Source: Elusimicrobiota bacterium (GTDB lineage Bacteria; Elusimicrobiota; Elusimicrobia; UBA1565; UBA9628). From it: DNA of 64,000 nucleotides. A program made the position numbers and the translations under genes. The notes beneath the pieces were generated by a model. It worked only from the letters and a program-made list of their open reading frames with translations, was not told the DNA's origin and searched no databases. This document shows, in pieces, positions 16,236 through 22,886 of this stretch (within the stretch, counting starts at the first letter, position 1; every line of letters begins with the position of its first letter). The DNA lies in assembly GCA_016212855.1 (NCBI GenBank), contig JACRDP010000019.1, positions 109,393 through 173,392 on the forward strand, written 5' to 3'.

Positions 16236-16907
16236 TCACTTCCAACCGGCGCGGGGCGCGGCCAGCCCCTCGATGATGAGCTGCGCCTGGATCGCGCGGA
16301 GCGGGGAGCGCGGATCCTGAGGATCGTCGAGGCTTTTTCCGGGGCAAAGCGTGGATTTATATTGATGATGTCCCTGGATGTTTTCCGGCGAGATGCCGTG
16401 GACGGCGGTGAGCCAGCGGAGCAAAGTCTTCAGGCTGGCGACTTGCTCGAGCGGCGGCCGCTGGCGCGAAAAGTCGCCGAGAAGCACGACGCCGATGCTG
16501 CCGCGGTTGTTTCCTTCCGTGTGAGCGCCAAGCCGGTCGACCGGGCGGCCTTGGAAGATCCGCCCTTTCCAGTCGATCATGTAGTGATAACCGACGTCGC
16601 TCCATCCGCGGACGCGCTTGTGCAGATCCTGCGCCTGGTGGACATGAGCGACGGCGGCTTTCCAGCTCGCTTTATTCGTTGCGATCGCCTTGACGGCGCC
16701 GGTCACTATATTCGCCGTGTGATGGACGACGATGCGATTCTTGGCCTCGTCGAGCGGGATTCTCTTCGCGCTTTCCGCGCGCCACTCCGTGCGGGTGTGG
16801 ATGAACGGCTTCAGCGCGCTCTTGGGGGGGATGGCGGCCGACGGCGGCGGGCACGCGACCGCGAGAAGCCCCAACAACGCCGCGACTCGTCGCGCACGAC
16901 TTTTCAT
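16236..16907 (-). CDS. N-acetylmuramoyl-L-alanine amidase (Amidase_2/PGRP fold)
   Basis: 223 residues with an N-terminal signal peptide. The zinc amidase core runs from about residue 58: IVVHHTAN (first zinc His), YHYMIDWKGRIFQGRP, GAHTEGNNRGSIGVVLLGDF, then HHQYKSTLCPGKSL with the second His and the zinc Cys. It cleaves the bond between muramic acid and the peptide stem in peptidoglycan, acting in the periplasm. The ATG is only 9 bp after the 3' end of tRNA-His on the same strand, so both are probably transcribed together. Confidence 0.92.
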   Translation of the reverse strand: MKSRARRVAALLGLLAVACPPPSAAIPPKSALKPFIHTRTEWRAESAKRIPLDEAKNRIVVHHTANIVTGAVKAIATNKASWKAAVAHVHQAQDLHKRVRGWSDVGYHYMIDWKGRIFQGRPVDRLGAHTEGNNRGSIGVVLLGDFSRQRPPLEQVASLKTLLRWLTAVHGISPENIQGHHQYKSTLCPGKSLDDPQDPRSPLRAIQAQLIIEGLAAPRAGWK

Positions 16908-16916
16908 GGCGGAAAG

Positions 16917-16994
16917 TGGGGTGACCGAGGGGACTTGAACCCCCGACCTCAGCGTTCACAGCGCTGCGCTCTAACCAGCTGAGCTACGGCCACC
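16917..16994 (-). tRNA. tRNA-His (GTG anticodon)
   Basis: Cloverleaf with anticodon loop CTGTGAA, T-loop arm GGGGGTTCAAGTCCCC, a seven-base-pair acceptor stem, the extra 5' G(-1) opposite C73 that is specific to tRNA-His, and an encoded CCA end. Confidence 0.96.
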
Positions 16995-17003
16995 AGAATC
17001 GAC

Positions 17004-17009
17004 ATTATA
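17004..17009 (-). promoter_or_regulatory. -10 box for tRNA-His
   Basis: TATAAT on the minus strand, 9 nt before the G(-1) of the tRNA. No good -35 is visible. Confidence 0.6.
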
Positions 17010-17104
17010 CCACCTATCTCCTATTAAACACCCCGTCCTATATAGGCCCTTGGGCCCAGAAGGGCCCAGGCCCTCCTCCCCATGCCGGCCCCGGCGGCCA
17101 ACGC

Positions 17105-17110
17105 TATACT
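17105..17110 (+). promoter_or_regulatory. -10 box, leaderless TPR gene
   Basis: TATACT followed by 6 nt (TTAGGC) and then the ATG. The -35 region is GC-rich and poor. Confidence 0.6.
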
Positions 17111-17116
17111 TTAGGC

Positions 17117-18349
17117 ATGAAGAGAAACCTGTCGGAGACGAGCCGGACCGTCCTCGCGATCGCGTTGACCGCTCTTCTGTTCACCCCTCCGGCCAACGCC
17201 GCGAAACACAAGAAATCCAAGGCGAACCCGGAGGCCAAAGCCCTCATGTCGGCGGGCCTCTCCAACCTGGAAAACGGCGAGAGCTCCGCCGCGATCTCCA
17301 ATTTCAACAAGGCCGTGCGCAAGGAGGGGTCCGTTTCGACCTACTTCCTGCTCGGCTGGGCGCACTACCAGCGCGGCTTCAAGCTGGGCTCGACCGAAGC
17401 CGCCGACCGCGACGACGCGCAGTCCGCGATCGACGCCTACGCCATGGCCCTGGGCCTCGACCCCGAACTGAAGGACCTGCCGGACGCCTCGCGCCTGTAC
17501 TTCTCGATGGCGCTGTGCTACGAGGCCGTCCAGTCCTACGACAAGGCGCTCGAGGCCTATAAAATGGCCTTCCGCGCCGCGCCGGCCAAGCCTCTGATCG
17601 CCATGAACGCCGCCCGCCTGCGCCTGAAGATGGGGGAGACCTCCAAAGCGGTCGACAACGTGAACCTCGCCATGACCAAGGCCATGAAGAACGGCCAGGG
17701 CAAGGAACTGCGCGAGGCCGTGCGCCGCGATCCCGCTTTCGCTCCGCTGATCGCCAACGGCACGACCCGCAAGGCTCTCGGCATCGGCGCCGCCGAAGAC
17801 GGCGAGATGGTCGCCGGCCTCGACGTCCGCAATGAAGAGATGCGCGACTCCGTCCGCGACACCGCCCCGAAGCCCGCCGCCCCGGCGCAGGACGCCGCGG
17901 TGCTCGAGAAGATCGCCTCGGGCAATATCGAATTCAAGTTCCGCCGCTACCTGTCGGCCGTCTCCCTCTACCACGAGGCCATCGCGATCGACCAGGAGCG
18001 CATGACCCTCGGCGCGCCTCAGGTCGCGCAGGTCTATGAGAAGATCGGCATGGCCTACAACAAGCTCGGCCAGTCCGACGTCGCCATCCGCTCTTTGCAG
18101 AAATCCCTGCAGCAGAACCCGATGAATCCCGCGGCCCACTATCAAATCGCCCTGGCCTACGCGATGTCGGGCAAGACCGCCGTCGCGCTCAACGCCCTGA
18201 GCGAGTCCTTCAAGGCCTGCGCCGCGCCCAACGACATGCGCCGCTTCGTGATGCTGGCCAAGACCGACGTCGAGCTCGAGGCCGTCCGCGACCTGCCCGC
18301 TTTCCGCACCCTCGTCTCGCAGTACTCCGACCGCGTCGCCTTGCGCTGA
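17117..18349 (+). CDS. Secreted TPR-repeat protein
   Basis: 410 residues with a signal peptide (about 1-28, ending PPANAA) and a Lys-rich start of the mature protein. TPR units occur at about residues 40-80, 110-160 and 270-370 (e.g. AQVYEKIGMAYNKLGQSDVAIRSLQKSLQQNP), separated by a Pro/Ala linker near residue 250. It probably scaffolds envelope complexes; no catalytic residues seen. It starts leaderless, and the next gene has its own promoter overlapping the end of this one. Confidence 0.85.
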   Translation: MKRNLSETSRTVLAIALTALLFTPPANAAKHKKSKANPEAKALMSAGLSNLENGESSAAISNFNKAVRKEGSVSTYFLLGWAHYQRGFKLGSTEAADRDDAQSAIDAYAMALGLDPELKDLPDASRLYFSMALCYEAVQSYDKALEAYKMAFRAAPAKPLIAMNAARLRLKMGETSKAVDNVNLAMTKAMKNGQGKELREAVRRDPAFAPLIANGTTRKALGIGAAEDGEMVAGLDVRNEEMRDSVRDTAPKPAAPAQDAAVLEKIASGNIEFKFRRYLSAVSLYHEAIAIDQERMTLGAPQVAQVYEKIGMAYNKLGQSDVAIRSLQKSLQQNPMNPAAHYQIALAYAMSGKTAVALNALSESFKACAAPNDMRRFVMLAKTDVELEAVRDLPAFRTLVSQYSDRVALR

Positions 18350-18369
18350 AGTTGATTTGAGCTTACACT
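18341..18369 (+). promoter_or_regulatory. Promoter overlapping end of TPR gene
   Basis: TTGCGC (18341-18346), 17-bp spacer, TACACT (18364-18369), then 9 nt to the ATG of the following gene. The -35 box lies inside the last codons of the TPR gene. Confidence 0.6.
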
Positions 18370-18378
18370 GGGGGGACC

Positions 18379-19281
18379 ATGTCCCTGTTAAGCCTTGTCC
18401 TTCTGTTGGTGCGGACCGCCTCGGCCGGCGAACTCGAGGACGGCGCCGGTAAAGCCGCCAAGCTCGCCGCGGCCGCCAAGCCCTCCTACGTCGTGGACAA
18501 GGCTCTCGGCGCCTGGTACCGGAAGGTCGTCGGTCCGGAGGGCGACGACTACGAAGGCCTCGTGACCTGGGGAATACTGCCCCGCCCCGAATTCGATCCC
18601 GCGCGCGAGCACGCGACCTCGCCGGGGGAAGAAACCCATAAATCCGGCCCTCTCGATCGCCCCGACATCTACCTCGGCTTGCACGCCGCGGGCGCCGAGG
18701 TCGACGCCGGCCTGATCTGGGACCACGTCTACGACCGCGCCGGGAAGGACACCGGCAAATTCGCCTACCGAGTCTACTGGCGCACGAGCAAGGGCGGCTG
18801 GAACAATCCCGGGACGACCGCCGCGAACAACATCTACCTCAATCCCGGCGACGGCTTCGTCATGACGATGCTCGTCCTGCCGGACGGACAGGCGCAGTTG
18901 AGCGTGAGCGGGACGGGAAAGGGCGCCGCCTCCGAGGCGTACACGTTCGACGTCCCCGGACTGCGCGACGCCGCCGGCAAGCTCAAGCCACTTTCCTTTA
19001 AGAGGATTCATTCGATCGACCAGTTCCGGCTGGTCGACGGCAAACGCACGGGCAACGAAAACCATCCCGCCTTGCCCACGAAGACGCGCCTGACCGGCGG
19101 CCGTTGGAGCGGGGCGAGCCTCATCGCCGCCGGCGGCAAGCGACGGAGCCCGCTCGCGGGAAGCCTGGCCACGGTCCACCGCGGCGCCGACGCCGCCTCT
19201 CACTACGCCGCGATTTTTCCCGGGGCCTCGGTGGGGGAGCGCGGCGAAGAGGAAATGGCGGTACTGCCTCCGCGCCCCTAA
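18379..19281 (+). CDS. Secreted protein of unknown function
   Basis: 300 residues with a short signal peptide (MSLLSLVLLLVRTASAGE). The mature part has beta-rich stretches with aromatic residues (DAGLIWDHVYDRAGKDTGKFAYRVYWRTS; GDGFVMTMLVLPDGQAQLSVSG), reminiscent of a lectin-like or jelly-roll domain, but I cannot assign a family. The C-terminal 60 residues are basic and low-complexity. It lies directly upstream of the FNR-type regulator. Confidence 0.7.
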   Translation: MSLLSLVLLLVRTASAGELEDGAGKAAKLAAAAKPSYVVDKALGAWYRKVVGPEGDDYEGLVTWGILPRPEFDPAREHATSPGEETHKSGPLDRPDIYLGLHAAGAEVDAGLIWDHVYDRAGKDTGKFAYRVYWRTSKGGWNNPGTTAANNIYLNPGDGFVMTMLVLPDGQAQLSVSGTGKGAASEAYTFDVPGLRDAAGKLKPLSFKRIHSIDQFRLVDGKRTGNENHPALPTKTRLTGGRWSGASLIAAGGKRRSPLAGSLATVHRGADAASHYAAIFPGASVGERGEEEMAVLPPRP

Positions 19282-19286
19282 ATTGC

Positions 19287-19292
19287 TATTAT
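19287..19292 (+). promoter_or_regulatory. -10 box, leaderless FNR-type gene
   Basis: TATTAT followed by 5 nt and then the GTG start. No clear -35. Confidence 0.5.
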
Positions 19293-19297
19293 GACTC

Positions 19298-20005
19298 GTG
19301 CCTTACTCGAAGCGTGACGCGCCCAATTGCGACTGGTGCCCCTATAAAAAGAACTGCTTCTACGAGCTCCTCGGCACGAAGGAGTCGAAGAAAGCGTGGC
19401 GCGAGATCCGTCTCGCGAACCCCTTCAAGCGCGGCGAGGTCGTCTTCCACGAAGGCGCGATGCCCCAGGGCCTTTACGTCGTCTGCACCGGTAAGGTCAA
19501 GGTCTACAAATCGAGCCGCACCGGCCAGCAGCTGACGACGCGCGTGGAGTCGCCCGGCGACCTTTTGGGCCACGTCACCTTGCTCGCCGACGAAGGCCAT
19601 TATACGGGCACGGGCGAGGCCCTCGAGCCCAGCATCGTCTCCATGATCGACAAGACGACGTTCGCGAACTTCGTCGCGAAGTATCCGAACGCCTCGTTCG
19701 CGCTCATGCGCGAGCTGGCCCGCGACGTGCGCCGCGGCGAGAACAAGGCGCGCGACATCGCCTTCAAGCCCGCGCGCGGCCGCCTGGCCGACACCTTGAT
19801 CCGCATGATGGTCCCCAAGAAGCCGCACCCCATCGTCGCCGGCATCAAGCGCCGCGACCTCGCGGAGATGGCCGGCCTCACCATCGAGACGACCGTGCGC
19901 CTGCTCAAGGACTTCGAGGAGCGCGACGTGCTGCGCAAGAAGGACAAGGATCTCCTGATCCTGTCCGAAGAGCGCCTGCGCGCGCTCGCCGGTTCCGCCG
20001 CTTAG
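19298..20005 (+). CDS. FNR-type Crp-family regulator with CX2CX5C cluster
   Basis: 235 residues from a GTG start. The N-terminus has Cys11, Cys14 and Cys20 (CDWCPYKKNC), the same CX2CX5C spacing that binds the oxygen-labile [4Fe-4S] cluster in E. coli FNR; Cys63 (YVVCTGKVKVY) is a possible fourth ligand. A cyclic-nucleotide-binding beta-roll spans about 35-130, followed by a dimer helix and a winged helix-turn-helix. The recognition helix reads IETTVRLLKDFEE: Glu197 and Arg201 match the FNR E..SR contact residues, with Val in place of Ser. It probably acts as a redox or oxygen sensor binding TTGAT-N4-ATCAA-like sites. Such a site lies about 60 bp downstream of its stop, before a small Cys-peptide gene. 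Confidence 0.88.
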   Translation: MPYSKRDAPNCDWCPYKKNCFYELLGTKESKKAWREIRLANPFKRGEVVFHEGAMPQGLYVVCTGKVKVYKSSRTGQQLTTRVESPGDLLGHVTLLADEGHYTGTGEALEPSIVSMIDKTTFANFVAKYPNASFALMRELARDVRRGENKARDIAFKPARGRLADTLIRMMVPKKPHPIVAGIKRRDLAEMAGLTIETTVRLLKDFEERDVLRKKDKDLLILSEERLRALAGSAA

Positions 20006-20064
20006 CCGGGACCTTCGTCCTGGGCCCAGGGCCCGCCGCCGATAGGACCTTTGACCTAGATCAA

Positions 20065-20078
20065 TTGATCGCAATCAG
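20065..20078. promoter_or_regulatory. FNR-box-like site before first Cys peptide
   Basis: TTGAT-CGCA-ATCAG, nine of ten consensus bases of the FNR site. Its centre (20071.5) is 52.5 bp upstream of the first base of the -10 box, near -64 from the expected start, a typical activator position. Confidence 0.65.
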
Positions 20079-20090
20079 GTCGCCTGATTG
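20072..20090. promoter_or_regulatory. Inverted repeat overlapping FNR-like box
   Basis: CAATCAGG / CCTGATTG, perfect 8-bp arms with TCG between. It shares half of the FNR-like box, so a second protein or a dimer in another register could compete for the site. Confidence 0.5.
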
Positions 20091-20123
20091 ACGACTCTCA
20101 TCGGAGCTTTTACTCATGAAGCG

Positions 20124-20129
20124 TATACT
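20124..20129 (+). promoter_or_regulatory. -10 box, leaderless Cys-peptide gene 1
   Basis: TATACT followed by 6 nt (GTCTTC) and the ATG. The hexamer 17 bp upstream (TCGGAG) is a poor -35, consistent with activator dependence. Confidence 0.65.
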
Positions 20130-20135
20130 GTCTTC

Positions 20136-20393
20136 ATGATCAACCTGATTCTGATGACCCTGTCGCTCGCCAACCCGATTCCCGCCCAGCAGTCGGCCCA
20201 GTTCAAGCCCTGCGTGTGGCCCAACGTCTGCAACGAAGTCTCCGCCCCGGCTCCCGAAGCCGTCGCCCAGTTCAAGCCCTGCGTGTGGCCCAACGTCTGC
20301 CGCACCGAGACCGCCCCGGTCATCGTCCCGGTCATCGAAGTCGCGCAGTTCACCACCTGCGTGTACCCGCGCAAGTGCGGCAAGTCCGCCTAA
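20136..20393 (+). CDS. Secreted CX5C-repeat peptide 1 (CVWPNxC family)
   Basis: 85 residues. A short hydrophobic signal (MINLILMTLSLANPIPA) precedes three modules: residues 21-32 and 44-55 both read AQFKPCVWPNVC, and residues 70-81 read AQFTTCVYPRKC. The cysteines are thus three identical CX5C pairs joined by Ala/Pro/Val-rich linkers. No known family recognised. Disulfide loops or a metal-binding repeat are both possible after export. The gene sits between an FNR-type regulator with an upstream FNR-like box and a strong terminator. A paralogue lies 283 bp downstream. Modules one and two are identical over 36 bp of DNA, so the repeat spread recently by duplication or conversion. Confidence 0.75.
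   Translation: MINLILMTLSLANPIPAQQSAQFKPCVWPNVCNEVSAPAPEAVAQFKPCVWPNVCRTETAPVIVPVIEVAQFTTCVYPRKCGKSA
20196..20300 (+). repeat. 36-bp direct repeat within Cys-peptide gene 1
   Basis: Two identical 36-bp copies at 20196-20231 and 20265-20300, 69 bp apart, each encoding one AQFKPCVWPNVC module. Identity at synonymous sites indicates recent duplication or gene conversion. Confidence 0.9.
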
Positions 20394-20428
20394 GTTTTAC
20401 AAAGCCGACCTCGAACCGGCCGCCGTGA

Positions 20429-20463
20429 GAAACCCCCGACCCCTCGGGGGTTTCTTCCTTTTA
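20429..20463 (+). terminator. Rho-independent terminator after Cys-peptide gene 1
   Basis: Perfect 11-bp stem (GAAACCCCCGA / TCGGGGGTTTC) with a CCCC loop, followed by the T-rich stretch TTCCTTTT. Confidence 0.9.
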
Positions 20464-20473
20464 TGTGTGCGCG

Positions 20474-20533
20474 TTATCCACAACCCGGGCTTTCAGTGTT
20501 GTCGACAACACTAAAAGGGCAGGCGGGGGATAA
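20474..20533. repeat. 60-bp composite palindromic element, copy A
   Basis: TTATCCACA (a perfect DnaA-box sequence), 12 nt, the 18-bp palindrome AGTGTTGTCGACAACACT (20495-20512), 12 nt, then GGGGGATAA (two changes from the inverted box TGTGGATAA). The same architecture, centre and gap lengths recur at 53171-53230. Confidence 0.8.
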
Positions 20534-20550
20534 CACGGATATCGGTTATG

Positions 20551-20570
20551 AATGGGACAGGAGTCCCATT
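20551..20570. repeat. Short perfect hairpin
   Basis: AATGGGAC / GTCCCATT, 8-bp arms with AGGA between, in the intergenic space before Cys-peptide gene 2. No T-tract follows, so it is not an obvious terminator. Confidence 0.5.
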
Positions 20571-20582
20571 GAGCGGGATCAA

Positions 20583-20596
20583 GTGACGCGGATCAA
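20583..20596. promoter_or_regulatory. FNR-like site before second Cys peptide
   Basis: GTGAC-GCGG-ATCAA: one perfect FNR half-site and one CRP/FNR-like half. Its centre (20589.5) is 52.5 bp upstream of the first base of the -10 box, exactly the spacing seen at the first peptide gene. Confidence 0.55.
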
Positions 20597-20641
20597 TTTT
20601 CGGATTTGACTCGCGTCCTTCGGCCGCGTCCGCGCAAGCGG

Positions 20642-20647
20642 TATCCT
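20642..20647 (+). promoter_or_regulatory. -10 box for Cys-peptide gene 2
   Basis: TATCCT 29 nt upstream of the ATG. In contrast to gene 1, this transcript would have a leader of about 23 nt carrying the ribosome site ACGGAGGAT. Confidence 0.5.
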
Positions 20648-20676
20648 GTCATCAAGAAGTTACGGAGGATAAATTT

Positions 20677-20904
20677 ATGATGACTCTGATTCTCGCGACG
20701 TTCCTGACGGCGACGCCGGCCCCGACGCAGACCGCCCAGTTCCGGCCCTGCGTGTGGCCCAACACCTGCAGCTCGGTCGCGGCCCCCGTGGTCGCGCAGG
20801 TTCAGACGTGCGTGTGGCCCAACAAGTGCGCGACCACGGCGATCCTGCCTGTCGAAGCGGCCGTTCCGGTCACGACCTGCGTCTGGCCCAACGTCTGCGG
20901 CTGA
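20677..20904 (+). CDS. Secreted CX5C-repeat peptide 2 (CVWPNxC family)
   Basis: 75 residues, paralogous to peptide 1. A short signal (MMTLILATFLTATPAPT) precedes CX5C modules at Cys25-Cys31 (QFRPCVWPNTC), Cys45-Cys51 (QVQTCVWPNKC) and Cys68-Cys74 (VTTCVWPNVC). The Trp-Pro pair is kept in all three. A GGAGG ribosome site precedes the ATG. The linker sequences differ completely from peptide 1, while the C-V-W-P-N-x-C core is constant, arguing for selection on the core. It converges with upp, 6 bp away. Function unknown. Confidence 0.75.
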   Translation: MMTLILATFLTATPAPTQTAQFRPCVWPNTCSSVAAPVVAQVQTCVWPNKCATTAILPVEAAVPVTTCVWPNVCG

Positions 20905-20910
20905 GCTCGT

Positions 20911-21534
20911 CTAGGTATTGAAGAGACGATCCCCGGCGTCGCCGAGGCCGGGGATGATGTAGCCGTGGGAGTTGAGGATCTGATCGACCGCGGCGGTGTA
21001 GACGGGAACGTCGGGATGGTCCTTGTGAATGCGCGCCACGCCCTGCTTCGACGCTAAAAGCGTCAGCAGGGCGATGTTCTTGGCGCCGTCCGTCTTGAGG
21101 ATGTGGATCGACTCCGAAGCCGAGCCGCCGGTGGCGAGCATGGGATCGCACAGGACGGTGAAGTGGTCCTTCATGTTCTTCGGCAGGCGCACGTAGTAGC
21201 GCACCGGGTTCAAGGTCTTCTCGTCGCGGTACAGCCCGATGTGGCCGATCGAGGCCTTGGGCGCGAGCTCGAGCAGGCCCGGCGTCATGCCCAGGCCGGC
21301 GCGCAGGACGGCGACGAAGGCCAGCGGCTGATCAAGTATTGATGCCGCTGCGGTACGCAGCGGCGTTTGCACCGTGCTTTTGCGCGTGCGCACGCCCTTG
21401 AGCACCTCGCAGCCGATGAGCATGGCCACCTCGGACATGAGCCGGCGGAAGTCCTGGGGATTCGTGGTTTTGTCGCGCAGCCGCGCGAGCTTGTCCTGAA
21501 CGAGAGGATGATCCGAGACGAAGAGTTTGGGCAT
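20911..21534 (-). CDS. upp: Uracil phosphoribosyltransferase
   Basis: 207 residues, normal length. Salvages uracil with PRPP to give UMP in the cytosol. The PRPP-binding loop is CDPMLATGGSASESI; the uracil site appears as HGYIIPGLGDAGDRLF at the C-terminus, and the dimer region as VLRAGLGMTPGLLELAP. It is preceded by GGAG five bases before the ATG. It is third on the minus strand after punA and deoA, whose products generate free bases, forming a nucleoside salvage set. Confidence 0.96.
   Translation of the reverse strand: MPKLFVSDHPLVQDKLARLRDKTTNPQDFRRLMSEVAMLIGCEVLKGVRTRKSTVQTPLRTAAASILDQPLAFVAVLRAGLGMTPGLLELAPKASIGHIGLYRDEKTLNPVRYYVRLPKNMKDHFTVLCDPMLATGGSASESIHILKTDGAKNIALLTLLASKQGVARIHKDHPDVPVYTAAVDQILNSHGYIIPGLGDAGDRLFNT
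21344..21364. repeat. Perfect hairpin inside upp
   Basis: GCCGCTGCG / CGCAGCGGC, 9-bp arms with a 3-nt loop, within the codons for PLRTAAAS. It may be chance in GC-rich coding sequence. Confidence 0.35.
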
Positions 21535-21562
21535 ATGATCTCCGGAATTCAGCGAATTTGTC

Positions 21563-21573
21563 GGCCTGACACC
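21563..21573 (-). repeat. Solitary half of GGTGTCAGGC element
   Basis: On the minus strand GGTGTCAGGCC starts one base after the deoA TAA stop. Unlike the other copies in the window, no perfect second arm follows; only a short AATTC/GAATT hairpin does. Probably a degraded copy of the stop-codon hairpin family. Confidence 0.55.
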
Positions 21574-21574
21574 G

Positions 21575-22882
21575 TTATTTGATGACCTCGAGCACGACGG
21601 ATTTGGGGCGGGCGGCGCGGGGGGATATGCGGAGGGCGTCGCGGTATTCGCGCTCGCCGAGGCCGAGCTTGACCAGATCGGCGGCGTGCAGGATCGCGAC
21701 GGGCTCGCCTTTTTCGACCCGGTCGCCGACTTTTTTAAGCAGTTCGAGGCCGGCGCCGTAATCGAGCTCCTGGTCCTTGAACGCGCGGCCGGCGCCGAGG
21801 AGCACCGCCGCGTGGCCGACCTTGCGCGCGTCGAGCGCGGAGACGACGCCTTTCTGCGCGGCCTTCACGACGCGTGAGAGTTTCGCTTTTGGAAGAAGCG
21901 AGAGGTCGTCGATCACGGAGACCTTCCCGCCCTGCGCCTTCACGCACTCGCGGAACAGGCGCAGGCCGGAGCCGTCCTTGATCTTTTCGCGCATGTGCGC
22001 GGCGCCCGCGGCGGGAGTTTTCGCGAGGCCGGCGAGCTTGAGCATCCAGCCGCCGAGCGTCAGCACGCACTCGAGATAGTCGGAGGCGGTCTCGTCGCCG
22101 CGCAGTATCTCGACCGCCTGACGTACTTCCAAGGCGTTGCCGACGTAGCGTCCGAGCGGCTGCTCCATTTTCGTAAGAACCGCGACGGTCGGCATGCCGA
22201 GGCCCTTCGAGGTCTTGACCAGAGCCTTCGCCAGGCCGCGGGCCGAGGCCGTGTCGCGGAAAATCGCGCCCGAGCCGACCTTCACGTCGAGGACGAGCGC
22301 GTCAAGCTCCTCGGCCGCCTTTTTGGAGAGGATGCTGCCGACGATGAGCGGGCGGGCGGGCACGGTCGCGGTGGCGTCGCGCAGGGCGTACAAGGTGCGG
22401 TCGGCGGGAGCAAGCGTGCCGGTCTGGCCGAACAGGCAGAAGCCCAGGTCGGCGACCTGGGCGCGGATTTGGGGGAGGTCGAGGCGCACCTTGAAGCCCT
22501 CGATGGCCTCGAGCTTGTCGAGCGTGCCGCCGGTGTGGCCGAGGCCGCGGCCGGACATCATCGGCACGGCGAGGCCGCACGCGGCGGCGAGCGGAGCCAA
22601 GGCCAGGGACACTCCGTCGCCCACGCCGCCGGTGGAGTGCTTGTCGGCCTTGGGACGCTTGATCGCGCCCAGCCCGAGCGTCTCTCCGGAGTCGGCCATC
22701 GCGCGGGTCAGCGCCACGGTTTCCTGTTCGTCCATGCCGCGGCACAGCACGGCCATGAGCCAGGCGGAAAGCTGATAGTCGGGCACGAGGCCCTTCGCGG
22801 CCGCGCGGGAGACGAACGCGAGCTCGCCCGGCGTGTGCCGGCCCCCGTCGCGCTTCTTCGCGATGAGGTCGAGAAACAGCAT
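21575..22882 (-). CDS. deoA: Pyrimidine-nucleoside (thymidine) phosphorylase
   Basis: 435 residues, full length. Reversibly splits thymidine or uridine with phosphate into base and (deoxy)ribose-1-phosphate. The family signature near residue 80 is intact (KADKHSTGGVGDGVSLALAP), with the phosphate-binding GHTGGTLDKLEAI region and LDVKVGSGAIF. The start is 4 bp after the punA stop, so the two genes form one unit, with upp next. It could equally be the broader pyrimidine-nucleoside type (pdp); sequence reading alone does not separate them. Confidence 0.93.
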   Translation of the reverse strand: MLFLDLIAKKRDGGRHTPGELAFVSRAAAKGLVPDYQLSAWLMAVLCRGMDEQETVALTRAMADSGETLGLGAIKRPKADKHSTGGVGDGVSLALAPLAAACGLAVPMMSGRGLGHTGGTLDKLEAIEGFKVRLDLPQIRAQVADLGFCLFGQTGTLAPADRTLYALRDATATVPARPLIVGSILSKKAAEELDALVLDVKVGSGAIFRDTASARGLAKALVKTSKGLGMPTVAVLTKMEQPLGRYVGNALEVRQAVEILRGDETASDYLECVLTLGGWMLKLAGLAKTPAAGAAHMREKIKDGSGLRLFRECVKAQGGKVSVIDDLSLLPKAKLSRVVKAAQKGVVSALDARKVGHAAVLLGAGRAFKDQELDYGAGLELLKKVGDRVEKGEPVAILHAADLVKLGLGEREYRDALRISPRAARPKSVVLEVIK

Positions 22883-22886
22883 CGGG

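Noticed and set aside
17051..17068. TGGGCCC-AGAA-GGGCCCA hairpin and a similar GGGCCCAGGGCCC at 20022-20034
   Set aside because: Possibly terminators or short repeats, but arms are short and purely GC, with no T-tract; too likely by chance at this base composition.
20136..20393. CRISPR-like or tandem DNA repeat array
   Set aside because: The 36-bp repeat occurs only twice and encodes a protein module in frame; no cas genes in the window.
20136..20904. Cys peptides as bacteriocin or RiPP precursors
   Set aside because: The signal looks like a Sec signal peptide rather than a leader peptide; no modification enzyme, protease-transporter or immunity gene lies nearby. Not excluded, but unsupported.
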